Assembly (NCBI GenBank): GCA_046760705.1
Contig: JBHIER010000204.1
Location: 1-6,334 of the forward strand
Direction: 5' to 3'
DNA from: JBHIER01 sp046760705 [NCBI: bacterium]
GTDB taxonomy: Bacteria > JBHIER01 > G020348925
DNA length: 6,334 nucleotides
The position numbers were made by a program, and so were the translations under genes. Of this stretch, positions 1 to 4,986 are shown piece by piece. How positions within the stretch are numbered: position 1 is the stretch's first letter; each line of letters begins with the position of its first letter. The notes below the pieces were generated by a model. It was given only the letters and a program-made list of their open reading frames with translations. It searched no databases and had not been told where the DNA came from.

Positions 1-338
1 TCATCCGCCCGGAGCTGCGAGATCTGCGAGATCTGTGAGATCTGTGAGATCTGCCAGTTCTGGCAAAAATCGCACTGAAAATTGCAGCCCACTGTGGCCA
101 CAGAATAGCTCAGGGTGCCGGGCAGGAAATGGAAAAGTGGTTTCTTCTCAATGGGGTCGACATGCTTGGCAATCACTTTGCCGTACACCAGGGTAAACAG
201 TCTCCCTTGCCTGTTCTGGCGGACTCGGCAGATGCCCATCCCTCCCGGCCTAATTCGACACCGGTGCCCGCACAACTGACACTCAACAACATTGCCATCG
301 ATAGTTTCGTACAGCATCGCTTCTTTGGGCTCGGACAT
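1..338 (-). CDS. amrS: AmmeMemoRadiSam system radical SAM enzyme, N-terminal part (cut by window edge)
   Basis: The 112 visible residues match the N-terminus of the Memo-associated radical SAM family (AmrS/PflA-like). A cysteine set at C20, C23, C27 and C37 comes first, then the family phrase VDPIEKKPLFHFLPG around residues 60-74, then the CxxxCxxC motif at C85, C89 and C92 (CNFQCDFC) that binds the [4Fe-4S] cluster cleaving S-adenosylmethionine, followed by QNW. Family members are usually about 330-370 residues, so roughly two thirds lies beyond base 1. The ATG at 338 is preceded by GAGGTGA ten bases upstream; an in-frame stop lies a little further upstream, leaving only a GTG nine codons earlier as an alternative. 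The AMMECR1 and Memo partners are not visible here. The odd point is a run of four QIS units at residues 96-107, encoded by a 9-bp tandem repeat, where relatives as I recall them have a single unit. The substrate of this family is not established. Confidence 0.9.
   Translation of the reverse strand, partial: MSEPKEAMLYETIDGNVVECQLCGHRCRIRPGGMGICRVRQNRQGRLFTLVYGKVIAKHVDPIEKKPLFHFLPGTLSYSVATVGCNFQCDFCQNWQISQISQISQISQLRAD
15..53. repeat. 9-bp in-frame tandem repeat, 4.3 copies
   Basis: The unit CTGYGAGAT occurs four times in a row, followed by a partial CTG. The first two copies carry C and the next two carry T at position 4. Read on the minus strand it encodes QIS four times inside the radical SAM gene, starting four residues after the last cluster cysteine. 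The period is a multiple of three, so copy-number change keeps the frame. Confidence 0.95.
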
Positions 339-471
339 AACTATCTGCTCACCTCTATTGGCCACGGATCACTCCTACTCGATGGTGCCCAACATATCGA
401 TCTTCTTCTCTAATATCGGCAATTAAATCTTTGTTTTTTTGGCAAGAAAGTCATGAGGTGCCGACATTCAA

Positions 472-500
472 CCTTTTGATGTGCGGCTTCGCCGCAAAGG
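472..500 (-). terminator. GC hairpin downstream of rubredoxin, possible terminator
   Basis: Ten bases after the rubredoxin stop codon the minus strand can fold a stem of TGCGGC and GCCGCA around a GAA triloop (482-496). Outer CCTTT and AAAGG arms could extend it across a five-base bulge. There is no T tract after the stem on the minus strand, so it is not a classical intrinsic terminator; it may be a transcript-end stabilising structure. The whole 339-510 gap holds nothing else convincing: an A-rich patch near 431-439 lies upstream of the radical SAM gene, but no clear -35/-10 pair was found. Confidence 0.35.
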
Positions 501-510
501 GAAACGTTTC

Positions 511-675
511 TTATTCACTCATTCTCTCAAATTGATCTTTTGGTGCTCCGCACTCAGGGCAGATCCAATCATCGGGTAGATCCTCAAAGGGGGTGGGGGG
601 ATCGATCCCGTTATCCGGATCCCCCTTCTCAGGATCGTAAACATACCCGCAAACAATACATTGCCATTTTTCCAT
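511..675 (-). CDS. Rubredoxin
   Basis: This is a 54-residue canonical rubredoxin, a cytoplasmic one-electron carrier with a single Fe(SCys)4 centre. The ligands are C6 and C9 in CIVCG and C39 and C42 in CPECG, with 29 residues between the pairs. Family landmarks are present: [14 protein letters not shown] at residues 11-24, [12 protein letters not shown] at 26-37, and the GAPKDQFE tail at 43-50. Length matches the usual 52-55 residues. The ATG at 675 is fixed by the family N-terminus MEKWQC and by a perfect AGGAGGTGA nine bases upstream. It stands alone, 144 bases after lipB, so it may have its own promoter or be read through. The flavo-diiron protein at 4987-6210 belongs to a family that commonly takes electrons from rubredoxin, which makes this the natural local donor; that pairing is inferred. 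Confidence 0.97.
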   Translation of the reverse strand: MEKWQCIVCGYVYDPEKGDPDNGIDPPTPFEDLPDDWICPECGAPKDQFERMSE

Positions 676-684
676 CGGTACTCT

Positions 685-693
685 TCACCTCCT
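685..693 (-). promoter_or_regulatory. Strong Shine-Dalgarno sequence of rubredoxin
   Basis: AGGAGGTGA on the minus strand is a near-complete anti-16S match, nine bases before the rubredoxin ATG. It supports this start and suggests high translation, as expected for a small electron carrier. A perfect 10-bp palindrome, CACTTAAGTG, lies just upstream at 698-707 and could be an operator, though nothing else supports that. Confidence 0.8.
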
Positions 694-728
694 CTCTCAC
701 TTAAGTGTTTTTCCTTCCTCTGTGGCGC

Positions 729-763
729 TGACAGTTGGGGCAGAGTGCTTGGCTCCACTGTCA
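729..763. repeat. Inverted repeat in the lipB-rubredoxin gap
   Basis: TGACAGT at 729-735 is mirrored by ACTGTCA at 757-763, with a 21-base loop. It sits midway in the 144-base gap between lipB and the rubredoxin gene. It could be a leader hairpin or a protein-binding site, or chance. It is not followed by a T run on the minus strand, so a terminator for lipB is not supported. Confidence 0.4.
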
Positions 764-819
764 ACTGAGTCATCCCGACGAGCACCCTGTTGTGAGCCTG
801 AACTACGGGCAATCTGACC

Positions 820-1506
820 TCAAGCCAGAGAGGCCTCAATTTTCAATCTCTCATCGACAAGCCTTACGTTGAAGATCGCTTCAAATCCATGTCTAACCAA
901 ATCCTTAACCTCATCAAAGGCCACCTCCCTCCCCAGCACCCTTTCTGTCGAAGTGACCTCCTTGCCGGTGCCGCAGGGGTTAATAAGCTGGAAGGCGGTC
1001 AGGTCTGCTGAAACATTGAGGGCAAACCCGTGGAAGGTTACCCAGCGCTTGACCGCTACACCGATGGCAGCGATCTTCTTGTCCCCTACCCAGACGCCGG
1101 TGCAGTCCTGTCTCTGCTCGGCTTTGATTCCCAACCCCCCGAGGGCGAAGATGAGAGCCTGCTCCAACCTTCGAATGAAGGGACGGACCCCCGACAATCC
1201 ACCTTTTATGGAGAAGATAGGATAGCCCACCAACTGACCTGGGCCGTGATAGGTGATATCACCGCCCCGTTCCACCCGATGGAGTCCAATTCCTCTGGCT
1301 CTCAATTCGGCCACCGAGACCAAGAGGTTGTCAAGGGTGCCCCTCTTGCCCAGGGTGATGACCGGTGGGTGCTCCACTAAGAGGAGAGTGTCGGGGCACC
1401 CGCCCTTCACCCTCCCGCGGTGCACCTGAAGTTGGATGCGGTGGGCTTTCTCATAATCCAAAAACCCCAGGTCCCATAACAAAAACCTTCGCAAGTCACG
1501 GCTCAT
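820..1506 (-). CDS. lipB: Octanoyl-[acyl-carrier-protein]:protein N-octanoyltransferase LipB
   Basis: LipB moves the octanoyl group from octanoyl-ACP to a lysine of lipoyl domains (2-oxoacid dehydrogenase E2 subunits, glycine cleavage H protein); LipA then inserts the sulfurs. The 228-residue protein has the family hallmarks in order: WDLGFLDYEKAHRIQ at residues 11-25, LLLVEHPPVITLGKRG at 41-56, RGGDITYHGPGQLVGYPI at 80-97, GDKKIAAIGV with the expected catalytic lysine K144, FHGFALNV at 158-165, and INPCG with the catalytic cysteine C178. Length is typical (about 210-240). The start at 1506 has no obvious Shine-Dalgarno sequence, but the N-terminal motif placement fits it. It begins 14 bases after the thiamine-binding protein gene, so the two are probably cotranscribed. 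LipA is not in the window. Confidence 0.96.
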   Translation of the reverse strand: MSRDLRRFLLWDLGFLDYEKAHRIQLQVHRGRVKGGCPDTLLLVEHPPVITLGKRGTLDNLLVSVAELRARGIGLHRVERGGDITYHGPGQLVGYPIFSIKGGLSGVRPFIRRLEQALIFALGGLGIKAEQRQDCTGVWVGDKKIAAIGVAVKRWVTFHGFALNVSADLTAFQLINPCGTGKEVTSTERVLGREVAFDEVKDLVRHGFEAIFNVRLVDERLKIEASLA

Positions 1507-1520
1507 AGATTCAGGCTCGA

Positions 1521-1826
1521 CTACTTTTTTACCTCCCGCCCCAACCGCTGCTCGACGCTCTTAACCTTGCCCGCAATGCGGTCGGTGTAGCCTTTGCGGT
1601 CGTCGATAGTTATGTGGGTAATGACCCTGTCCACGTGCTTCATCATCGTATCGTGGCAATCTTTGACCAGATGGATGACCTCCTTCCAATCTCCCTCAAC
1701 AATGGTCCCCATGGAGGTGAGGCGATAGTCAAGACCGCTCTTATCCACCAGGTCAATAACATCGGCCAAGTACTGGCTTATGCTTGACCCTGCACCTACC
1801 GGTACAATGTCAAACTGGGCTATCAC
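1521..1826 (-). CDS. MTH1187 family thiamine-binding protein
   Basis: This 101-residue cytoplasmic protein matches the MTH1187/YkoF-like thiamine-binding family (formerly DUF77), which forms small ferredoxin-like-fold oligomers. Visible family landmarks are an N-terminal strand IAQFDIVPVGAGSSIS (2-17), YRLTSMGTIVEGDWKEV (34-50), a central helix with the CH pair at 57-58, RVITHITIDDR (67-77), and a C-terminal KVKSVEQRLG helix (87-96). The start is a GTG at 1826, supported by a G-rich AGGGGGG Shine-Dalgarno-like sequence upstream and by the usual family N-terminus. It heads a likely two-gene unit with lipB. Its physiological role is not settled; binding of thiamine or a related metabolite is known for some members, and no transport or enzymatic motif is visible. 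Confidence 0.92.
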   Translation of the reverse strand: MIAQFDIVPVGAGSSISQYLADVIDLVDKSGLDYRLTSMGTIVEGDWKEVIHLVKDCHDTMMKHVDRVITHITIDDRKGYTDRIAGKVKSVEQRLGREVKK

Positions 1827-1892
1827 AGCAATCCCCCCTTTCCTCTGTAACTACAGAAAAGACAAAAAGTACCACTCTGGGAACTCTCCCTC

Positions 1893-1920
1893 CCAATACT
1901 CCATCACTCCAATACTCCAT
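1893..1920. repeat. Short direct repeat in intergenic gap
   Basis: CCAATACTCCAT occurs at 1893-1904 and again at 1909-1920, separated by CACT, giving a 16-base period. It lies in the 124-base gap (1827-1950) between the membrane cytochrome gene and the thiamine-binding protein gene. Apart from this repeat and the ribosome binding site near 1830-1840, the gap shows no convincing promoter or terminator. Confidence 0.85.
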
Positions 1921-1950
1921 TAAGAAGCCGGATCCCGAGCGCCTCCAATG

Positions 1951-2550
1951 TTACCGACCCCCTGTCGTATCCGAGACGCCACAGACATTGGTATAAAGAT
2001 AATCAGTAATTTGCGCCGCCTCCTCATGGCTTATCCAGCCGGGCAGAAAGGACCTCATCAGGCCCACCAAACGGGTCCAATCTACAGTGGTCCTGGACTT
2101 ACTGAATATCCTTTCGAGAGTGTGGCATCTTGTACATTTCACCTGTAACAGACTCCATCCCGGGGATTCCGTCTCAACTTCAGATCGCAACTCTTTTGGT
2201 TTAGTATAGTGTGAGCTTGCGACCGGGAAAAAATGGCCGGCTGAGGTCGCAACTGCCCCAAAGGCTAAGAGAAAAACAGCCAACCCAAATTTATGGATGC
2301 TGCCCATGAATTGCCGATAGAGACGAACAATCAAAATCTTGGCGGTTAAGACAACGAAGAGGCCCAGGGCAAAAATCGCATGAAAAACCGCCCGCGAAGA
2401 GAGTTCCTGCCTGGATGAAACCAAGAGAGCAATACAGAAGTAGCCTATCAAGAGGAATAATAGAACAAAGAGATATCCCGCCGTCTTATGCACTCTTCTC
2501 AAAAGTAGCGGAGGGAATCGACTCTCCTTTCTCCCTCTAAGTTCAAGCAT
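1951..2550 (-). CDS. Three-helix membrane protein with C-terminal heme c domain (putative b/c-type cytochrome)
   Basis: This 199-residue protein has three predicted membrane helices (about 24-45, 54-76 and 84-107) followed by a small cytochrome c domain with a CTRCH heme motif at 139-143. After the motif come LMRSFLPGWISHEEAAQITDYL-like features; M165 is the candidate sixth ligand. The basic N-terminus suggests N-in topology, which places the heme c domain in the periplasm. H21 and H86 would then lie at the cytoplasmic ends of helices 1 and 3, and H57 and H106 at the periplasmic side of helices 2 and 3, a layout suited to two heme b groups; this is inference. It may belong to the DUF6529-like membrane proteins, but I cannot confirm that. 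It starts 13 bases after the upstream cytochrome c gene and lacks a good Shine-Dalgarno sequence, so translation may depend on its neighbour. Confidence 0.82.
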   Translation of the reverse strand: MLELRGRKESRFPPLLLRRVHKTAGYLFVLLFLLIGYFCIALLVSSRQELSSRAVFHAIFALGLFVVLTAKILIVRLYRQFMGSIHKFGLAVFLLAFGAVATSAGHFFPVASSHYTKPKELRSEVETESPGWSLLQVKCTRCHTLERIFSKSRTTVDWTRLVGLMRSFLPGWISHEEAAQITDYLYTNVCGVSDTTGGR

Positions 2551-2563
2551 AGAGAAGGGCAGA

Positions 2564-3043
2564 TCACTTCTTCTCTTCTTCTACCTTTTCCGCCTCGATC
2601 GACGCAACGTAGGCGGTCAGCGCGGTGAGTCTCAGGTCGTCCAAAGTCAGGGGCTTGCCTTTCAAGGGGTTGACGACGCAGAAATTGATCACCTGATCCA
2701 GGGTCATGACTTTCATGGCCATGGGGAAGTATTTTGGGTATCGGGCCCCCAGATTGTCAAAAGCATCCATCGTCATTCCCTTCATCTTCATCGGGTTCGT
2801 TTTGGTGCCGCCTTCAAGATGACAGGAGTTGCAGGTCATGCCACTGGTTCCCAACTCCTTGTCGTAGAAGAGGGCTTTACCCCTCTCCACTGCCTTTGCC
2901 AGCTCGGCCTGCTGTTCAGCCGGGGTTAACATGTTTTGCTCTTCCCTCCGACCCTTCTTCTCCTGGCCGAAGGCCAAGAAGGCAATGACGAGAACAAGGG
3001 GGATGCAAAAAGCAAAGAGATAAAAAGTCTTAGACTTTCCCAT
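2564..3043 (-). CDS. Membrane-anchored or secreted monoheme cytochrome c
   Basis: This 159-residue protein has a basic start (MGKSK), a hydrophobic segment at about 5-27 that acts as signal or membrane anchor, a charged linker, and a class I-like cytochrome c domain. The heme motif is CNSCH at 71-75, within ERGKALFYDKELGTSGMTCNSCH-type context. The later stretch VINFCVVNPLKGKPL and LTALTAYVASIE resembles the cytochrome c domains of the SoxA/TsdA type, where a similar phrase precedes the last helix; C122 lies there. Seven methionines fall between 85 and 113, leaving the axial ligand undecided. The ATG at 3043 is chosen over a GTG at 3052, because the GTG lies inside the AGGAGGTGA ribosome binding site. 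It would accept or donate electrons in the periplasm; the following gene, 13 bases away, is the likely membrane partner. Confidence 0.9.
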   Translation of the reverse strand: MGKSKTFYLFAFCIPLVLVIAFLAFGQEKKGRREEQNMLTPAEQQAELAKAVERGKALFYDKELGTSGMTCNSCHLEGGTKTNPMKMKGMTMDAFDNLGARYPKYFPMAMKVMTLDQVINFCVVNPLKGKPLTLDDLRLTALTAYVASIEAEKVEEEKK

Positions 3044-3048
3044 CGTTT

Positions 3049-3057
3049 TCACCTCCT
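3049..3057 (-). promoter_or_regulatory. Shine-Dalgarno sequence deciding the cytochrome c start
   Basis: AGGAGGTGA on the minus strand sits five bases before the ATG at 3043. A GTG in the same frame at 3052-3050 overlaps this site and therefore cannot use it, so the longer 162-residue reading is unlikely. Confidence 0.8.
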
Positions 3058-3081
3058 CTCTTCAGTTTTTTGACCTTGCAA

Positions 3082-3396
3082 TTAGTCATCGCTCTCTTCC
3101 ATTAACTTTTGGGTCAACTTCTCCGCATTTCTATGATCTTTGACTCTGATATTCACCTTCTCTACCCCGTCCACCTCCTTTGCCTTTCCCATAATTTCTC
3201 TGCCAATATGAAGGGCGAAAACATCAGGGCAGAAAGGTACTGTCAGATGAAAGACTATGGAAGCCGTCTCCCCTTCCACTTTCACCTCATCGATGAGCTG
3301 ACGGGAGCCGATACTTTTCCCAAACTCAGGGTCTGTGACAGATTCAATACTCTTCAGAACCTTGCGCTCCTTGTCGGATAAATCTTGCCTTTCCAT
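3082..3396 (-). CDS. DUF59/MIP18-like iron-sulfur assembly-type protein
   Basis: This 104-residue soluble protein matches the MIP18/DUF59 (SufT/PaaD-like) fold. It has the family DPE signature at 22-24 in SVTDPEFGKSIG, LIDEVKVEGETASIVFHLT at 34-52, the conserved cysteine C56 in LTVPFCPD, and the closing VDGVEKVNIRV strand at 75-85. Members help in iron-sulfur cluster maturation (SufT, Cia2) or in phenylacetyl-CoA oxygenase assembly (PaaD), and many bacterial ones are uncharacterised. Its ATG follows directly after the stop codon of the SRPBCC gene with no gap, and AGGAGAG inside the end of that gene serves as its ribosome binding site, so the two are translationally coupled. A role in maturing a metal centre of a neighbouring protein is possible but not shown. 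The acidic ESDD tail is unremarkable. Confidence 0.85.
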   Translation of the reverse strand: MERQDLSDKERKVLKSIESVTDPEFGKSIGSRQLIDEVKVEGETASIVFHLTVPFCPDVFALHIGREIMGKAKEVDGVEKVNIRVKDHRNAEKLTQKLMEESDD

Positions 3397-3870
3397 TTAG
3401 CTCTCCTCACGCCTGCCTGTACCCCGAGGGTCGGGGCAGACAGGTCTGATAAAATTTTCCAGATTGCTGAAGAACTTACCCACTTGCCCTTTGATATTGG
3501 CAGCCAACAGAGGGCTGATCGTTACTCTTAAAGGTCCACTGACAGTCAGACGTAATTGCAATGTGAGGTTTACCTCCTTCGGTCCGGTCTCCTCGATAAG
3601 AAAATTTCCCTCGGCAAAGAAATTGGGGCCGTGCGCCTTCCAGCCAATTTTGCCGGAGTCGTAATTTTCGCTCACTATTTCTGCAGTGAGAGATGGGCTG
3701 GAGGTGAACTTCGCCATCGGCTCTCTGCTCAGCCACTTTATCTCGTCGTCCTCACATTCCACTCCCTTGACAAAATGAAAAAATCGCCCGAAGACTTTTA
3801 GGTCTGTGAGGCACTCATACAGAGTTCTCTTATCAATTTCGAAAGCTTTTGTCCTGGTGTGCTCGGCCAT
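3397..3870 (-). CDS. SRPBCC (START/Bet v 1-like) fold protein
   Basis: This 157-residue protein looks like an SRPBCC ligand-binding fold: an N-terminal strand HTRTKAFEIDKRTLYECLTD leading into a helix, central strands including KIGWKAHGPNFFAEGNFLIEE and VNLTLQLRLTVSGPL, and a long C-terminal helix LLAANIKGQVGKFFSNLENF. Such proteins bind hydrophobic ligands or, like CoxG, assist enzyme maturation; I cannot assign the ligand. The ATG at 3870 is preferred because GAGGT lies at a suitable distance upstream; an in-frame TTG at 3876 would sit directly against that site and overlap the M24 stop. Two bases separate the M24 stop from this ATG. The last dozen residues (from about PVCPDPRG onward) are encoded by a palindromic repeat and are probably not part of the ancestral fold. 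Confidence 0.75.
   Translation of the reverse strand: MAEHTRTKAFEIDKRTLYECLTDLKVFGRFFHFVKGVECEDDEIKWLSREPMAKFTSSPSLTAEIVSENYDSGKIGWKAHGPNFFAEGNFLIEETGPKEVNLTLQLRLTVSGPLRVTISPLLAANIKGQVGKFFSNLENFIRPVCPDPRGTGRREES
3412..3444. repeat. Palindromic repeat element inside the 3' end of the SRPBCC gene
   Basis: The plus strand reads CCTGT at 3416-3420 and CCCCGA at 3422-3427, then a GGG loop, then TCGGGG at 3431-3436 and ACAGG at 3440-3444. This gives an 11-bp stem with a small asymmetric bulge. Its layout resembles dispersed palindromic repeats with a CCCCGA..TCGGGG core that I recall from many environmental genomes. It is read in frame as the C-terminal tail of the SRPBCC protein and ends just before the ribosome binding site of the DUF59 gene. 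Confidence 0.8.
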
Positions 3871-3872
3871 CT

Positions 3873-4985
3873 TCAAACCTCTATCAACCCGTTCTCAAAG
3901 TGCGTCAATTGCCTCAAACCATCTTTCAGAACATGGTAGGTGTTTTCAAAGCGGACCCCTCCAATTTTCGGTATGGAAAAGACCGCATGCCCAATGGAAA
4001 CGGTCATATTTTCCTGAAAAGATAGCATGACATCGTCGGGGAAAATTGTGGGAAAGGGCACCTCCTCAAAATCTAACCCGATACCGTGCATCATCCCTCT
4101 GACATAGTACTCTCCCAAACCCATCTCTTCCGCCTTTTGAGACGCTTTCTCCTCACATTGGTAAATCTGTTTACCCACCGCTATATTGTCGATAAATTCT
4201 TTTTGTATCTTTTCGTACGCGGTATAGATTTTCTTAACCTCGTTCTTCGCTGGGCCGATGGTAAAGGATCGGCAAATATCCCCACAATATCCTTGATATT
4301 TCGTTCCGACATCGATCAACACTATATCTCCCTTTTCAATCTTTTTATTCGTGGCCAGTCCATGGAGCCACCCAGACCGGTATCCTGAATTGACGAAGGT
4401 GGGAAAAGAGAGTCCATCGCCTCCGGCCTCCATGACCGAAATTTCGATCTCCCAGGCCACCTCCTTTTCGGTCATCCCTGCCCTCAAGACGTCAGCCGCC
4501 TTTTTCATGGCCGCAGTTGCTATCTTACACGCCTGTTCTATCAGGGCGATCTCCTCATCCGATTTTATCATCCTCAGGGGAGAGACAATCTTTTTGGAAT
4601 CGACTATCTCGACATTGGGATTGGCCATCTTAAATCTTTCCAGCATAAAAGCAGGGAGATGAAAACCGAACTCAATACCCATCACCGGTTTCTCCTTCCC
4701 CAGCCCATTGAAGAACTGGATGATAGCCAGCATCATCTCGTGTAACCCTCGATAGGTGGTAATATTCTCGATCCAGGATATCCTCTGAACCTCATCCTTT
4801 TCGCCCTCAAAGACAAAAAGGATTGGATCGCCCTTCTGGGGGATGAGAGCCCGTGGCTGCTTTCTCATATCACCGGTGAAATAGTAGTAATTTGCTAAAT
4901 CGAAAGCCATAAAGACATCGATCTCATCCTGCTGCATGTTACTTTGTAGTTGCTCGACTCTCTGTCTATAAATTTTGTCGGTCAT
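3873..4985 (-). CDS. M24 family metallopeptidase homologue (Xaa-Pro aminopeptidase/creatinase-like)
   Basis: This 370-residue protein has the two-domain plan of aminopeptidase P, prolidase and creatinase: an N-terminal creatinase-like domain (about 1-135) and a pita-bread catalytic domain (about 145-368). Catalytic-domain landmarks are FPTFVNSG..WLHG with H208, VLIDVGTKYQGYCGDICRSF with metal aspartates D225 and D236, MMHGIGLDFEEVP with H300, and GGVRFENTYHVL with E347. The other glutamate ligand, normally in an EPG motif, aligns with H333 in SIGHAVFSIP, so the metal site may be altered. Lengths fit the family (about 350-400). The ATG at 4985 starts one base after the FprA stop, with GGAGG inside the end of fprA, so the genes are coupled. 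It could be a peptidase of changed specificity or a hydrolase acting on a non-peptide substrate as creatinase does; the substrate cannot be told. Confidence 0.88.
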   Translation of the reverse strand: MTDKIYRQRVEQLQSNMQQDEIDVFMAFDLANYYYFTGDMRKQPRALIPQKGDPILFVFEGEKDEVQRISWIENITTYRGLHEMMLAIIQFFNGLGKEKPVMGIEFGFHLPAFMLERFKMANPNVEIVDSKKIVSPLRMIKSDEEIALIEQACKIATAAMKKAADVLRAGMTEKEVAWEIEISVMEAGGDGLSFPTFVNSGYRSGWLHGLATNKKIEKGDIVLIDVGTKYQGYCGDICRSFTIGPAKNEVKKIYTAYEKIQKEFIDNIAVGKQIYQCEEKASQKAEEMGLGEYYVRGMMHGIGLDFEEVPFPTIFPDDVMLSFQENMTVSIGHAVFSIPKIGGVRFENTYHVLKDGLRQLTHFENGLIEV

Positions 4986-4986
4986 C

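Noticed and set aside
129-413. Plus-strand open frame of 94 codons at the left end
   Set aside because: It lies antisense to the radical SAM gene, whose minus-strand reading has clear family motifs; the plus-strand protein has no recognisable features.
501-510. Perfect palindrome GAAACGTTTC right after the rubredoxin stop
   Set aside because: Ten-base palindromes are expected by chance at this scale; it has no loop or T tract and no second copy was noticed.
519-839. Minus-strand open frame of 106 codons overlapping the rubredoxin
   Set aside because: It is out of frame with the clear rubredoxin at 511-675, overlaps the end of lipB, and has a low-complexity proline/arginine-rich product.
869-1380. 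Two overlapping plus-strand open frames across lipB
   Set aside because: Both are antisense shadows of lipB, which has its complete catalytic motifs.
1879-1890. GGGA/TCCC mini-hairpin as a terminator after the membrane cytochrome gene
   Set aside because: The four-base stem is too short, and no T run follows on the minus strand.
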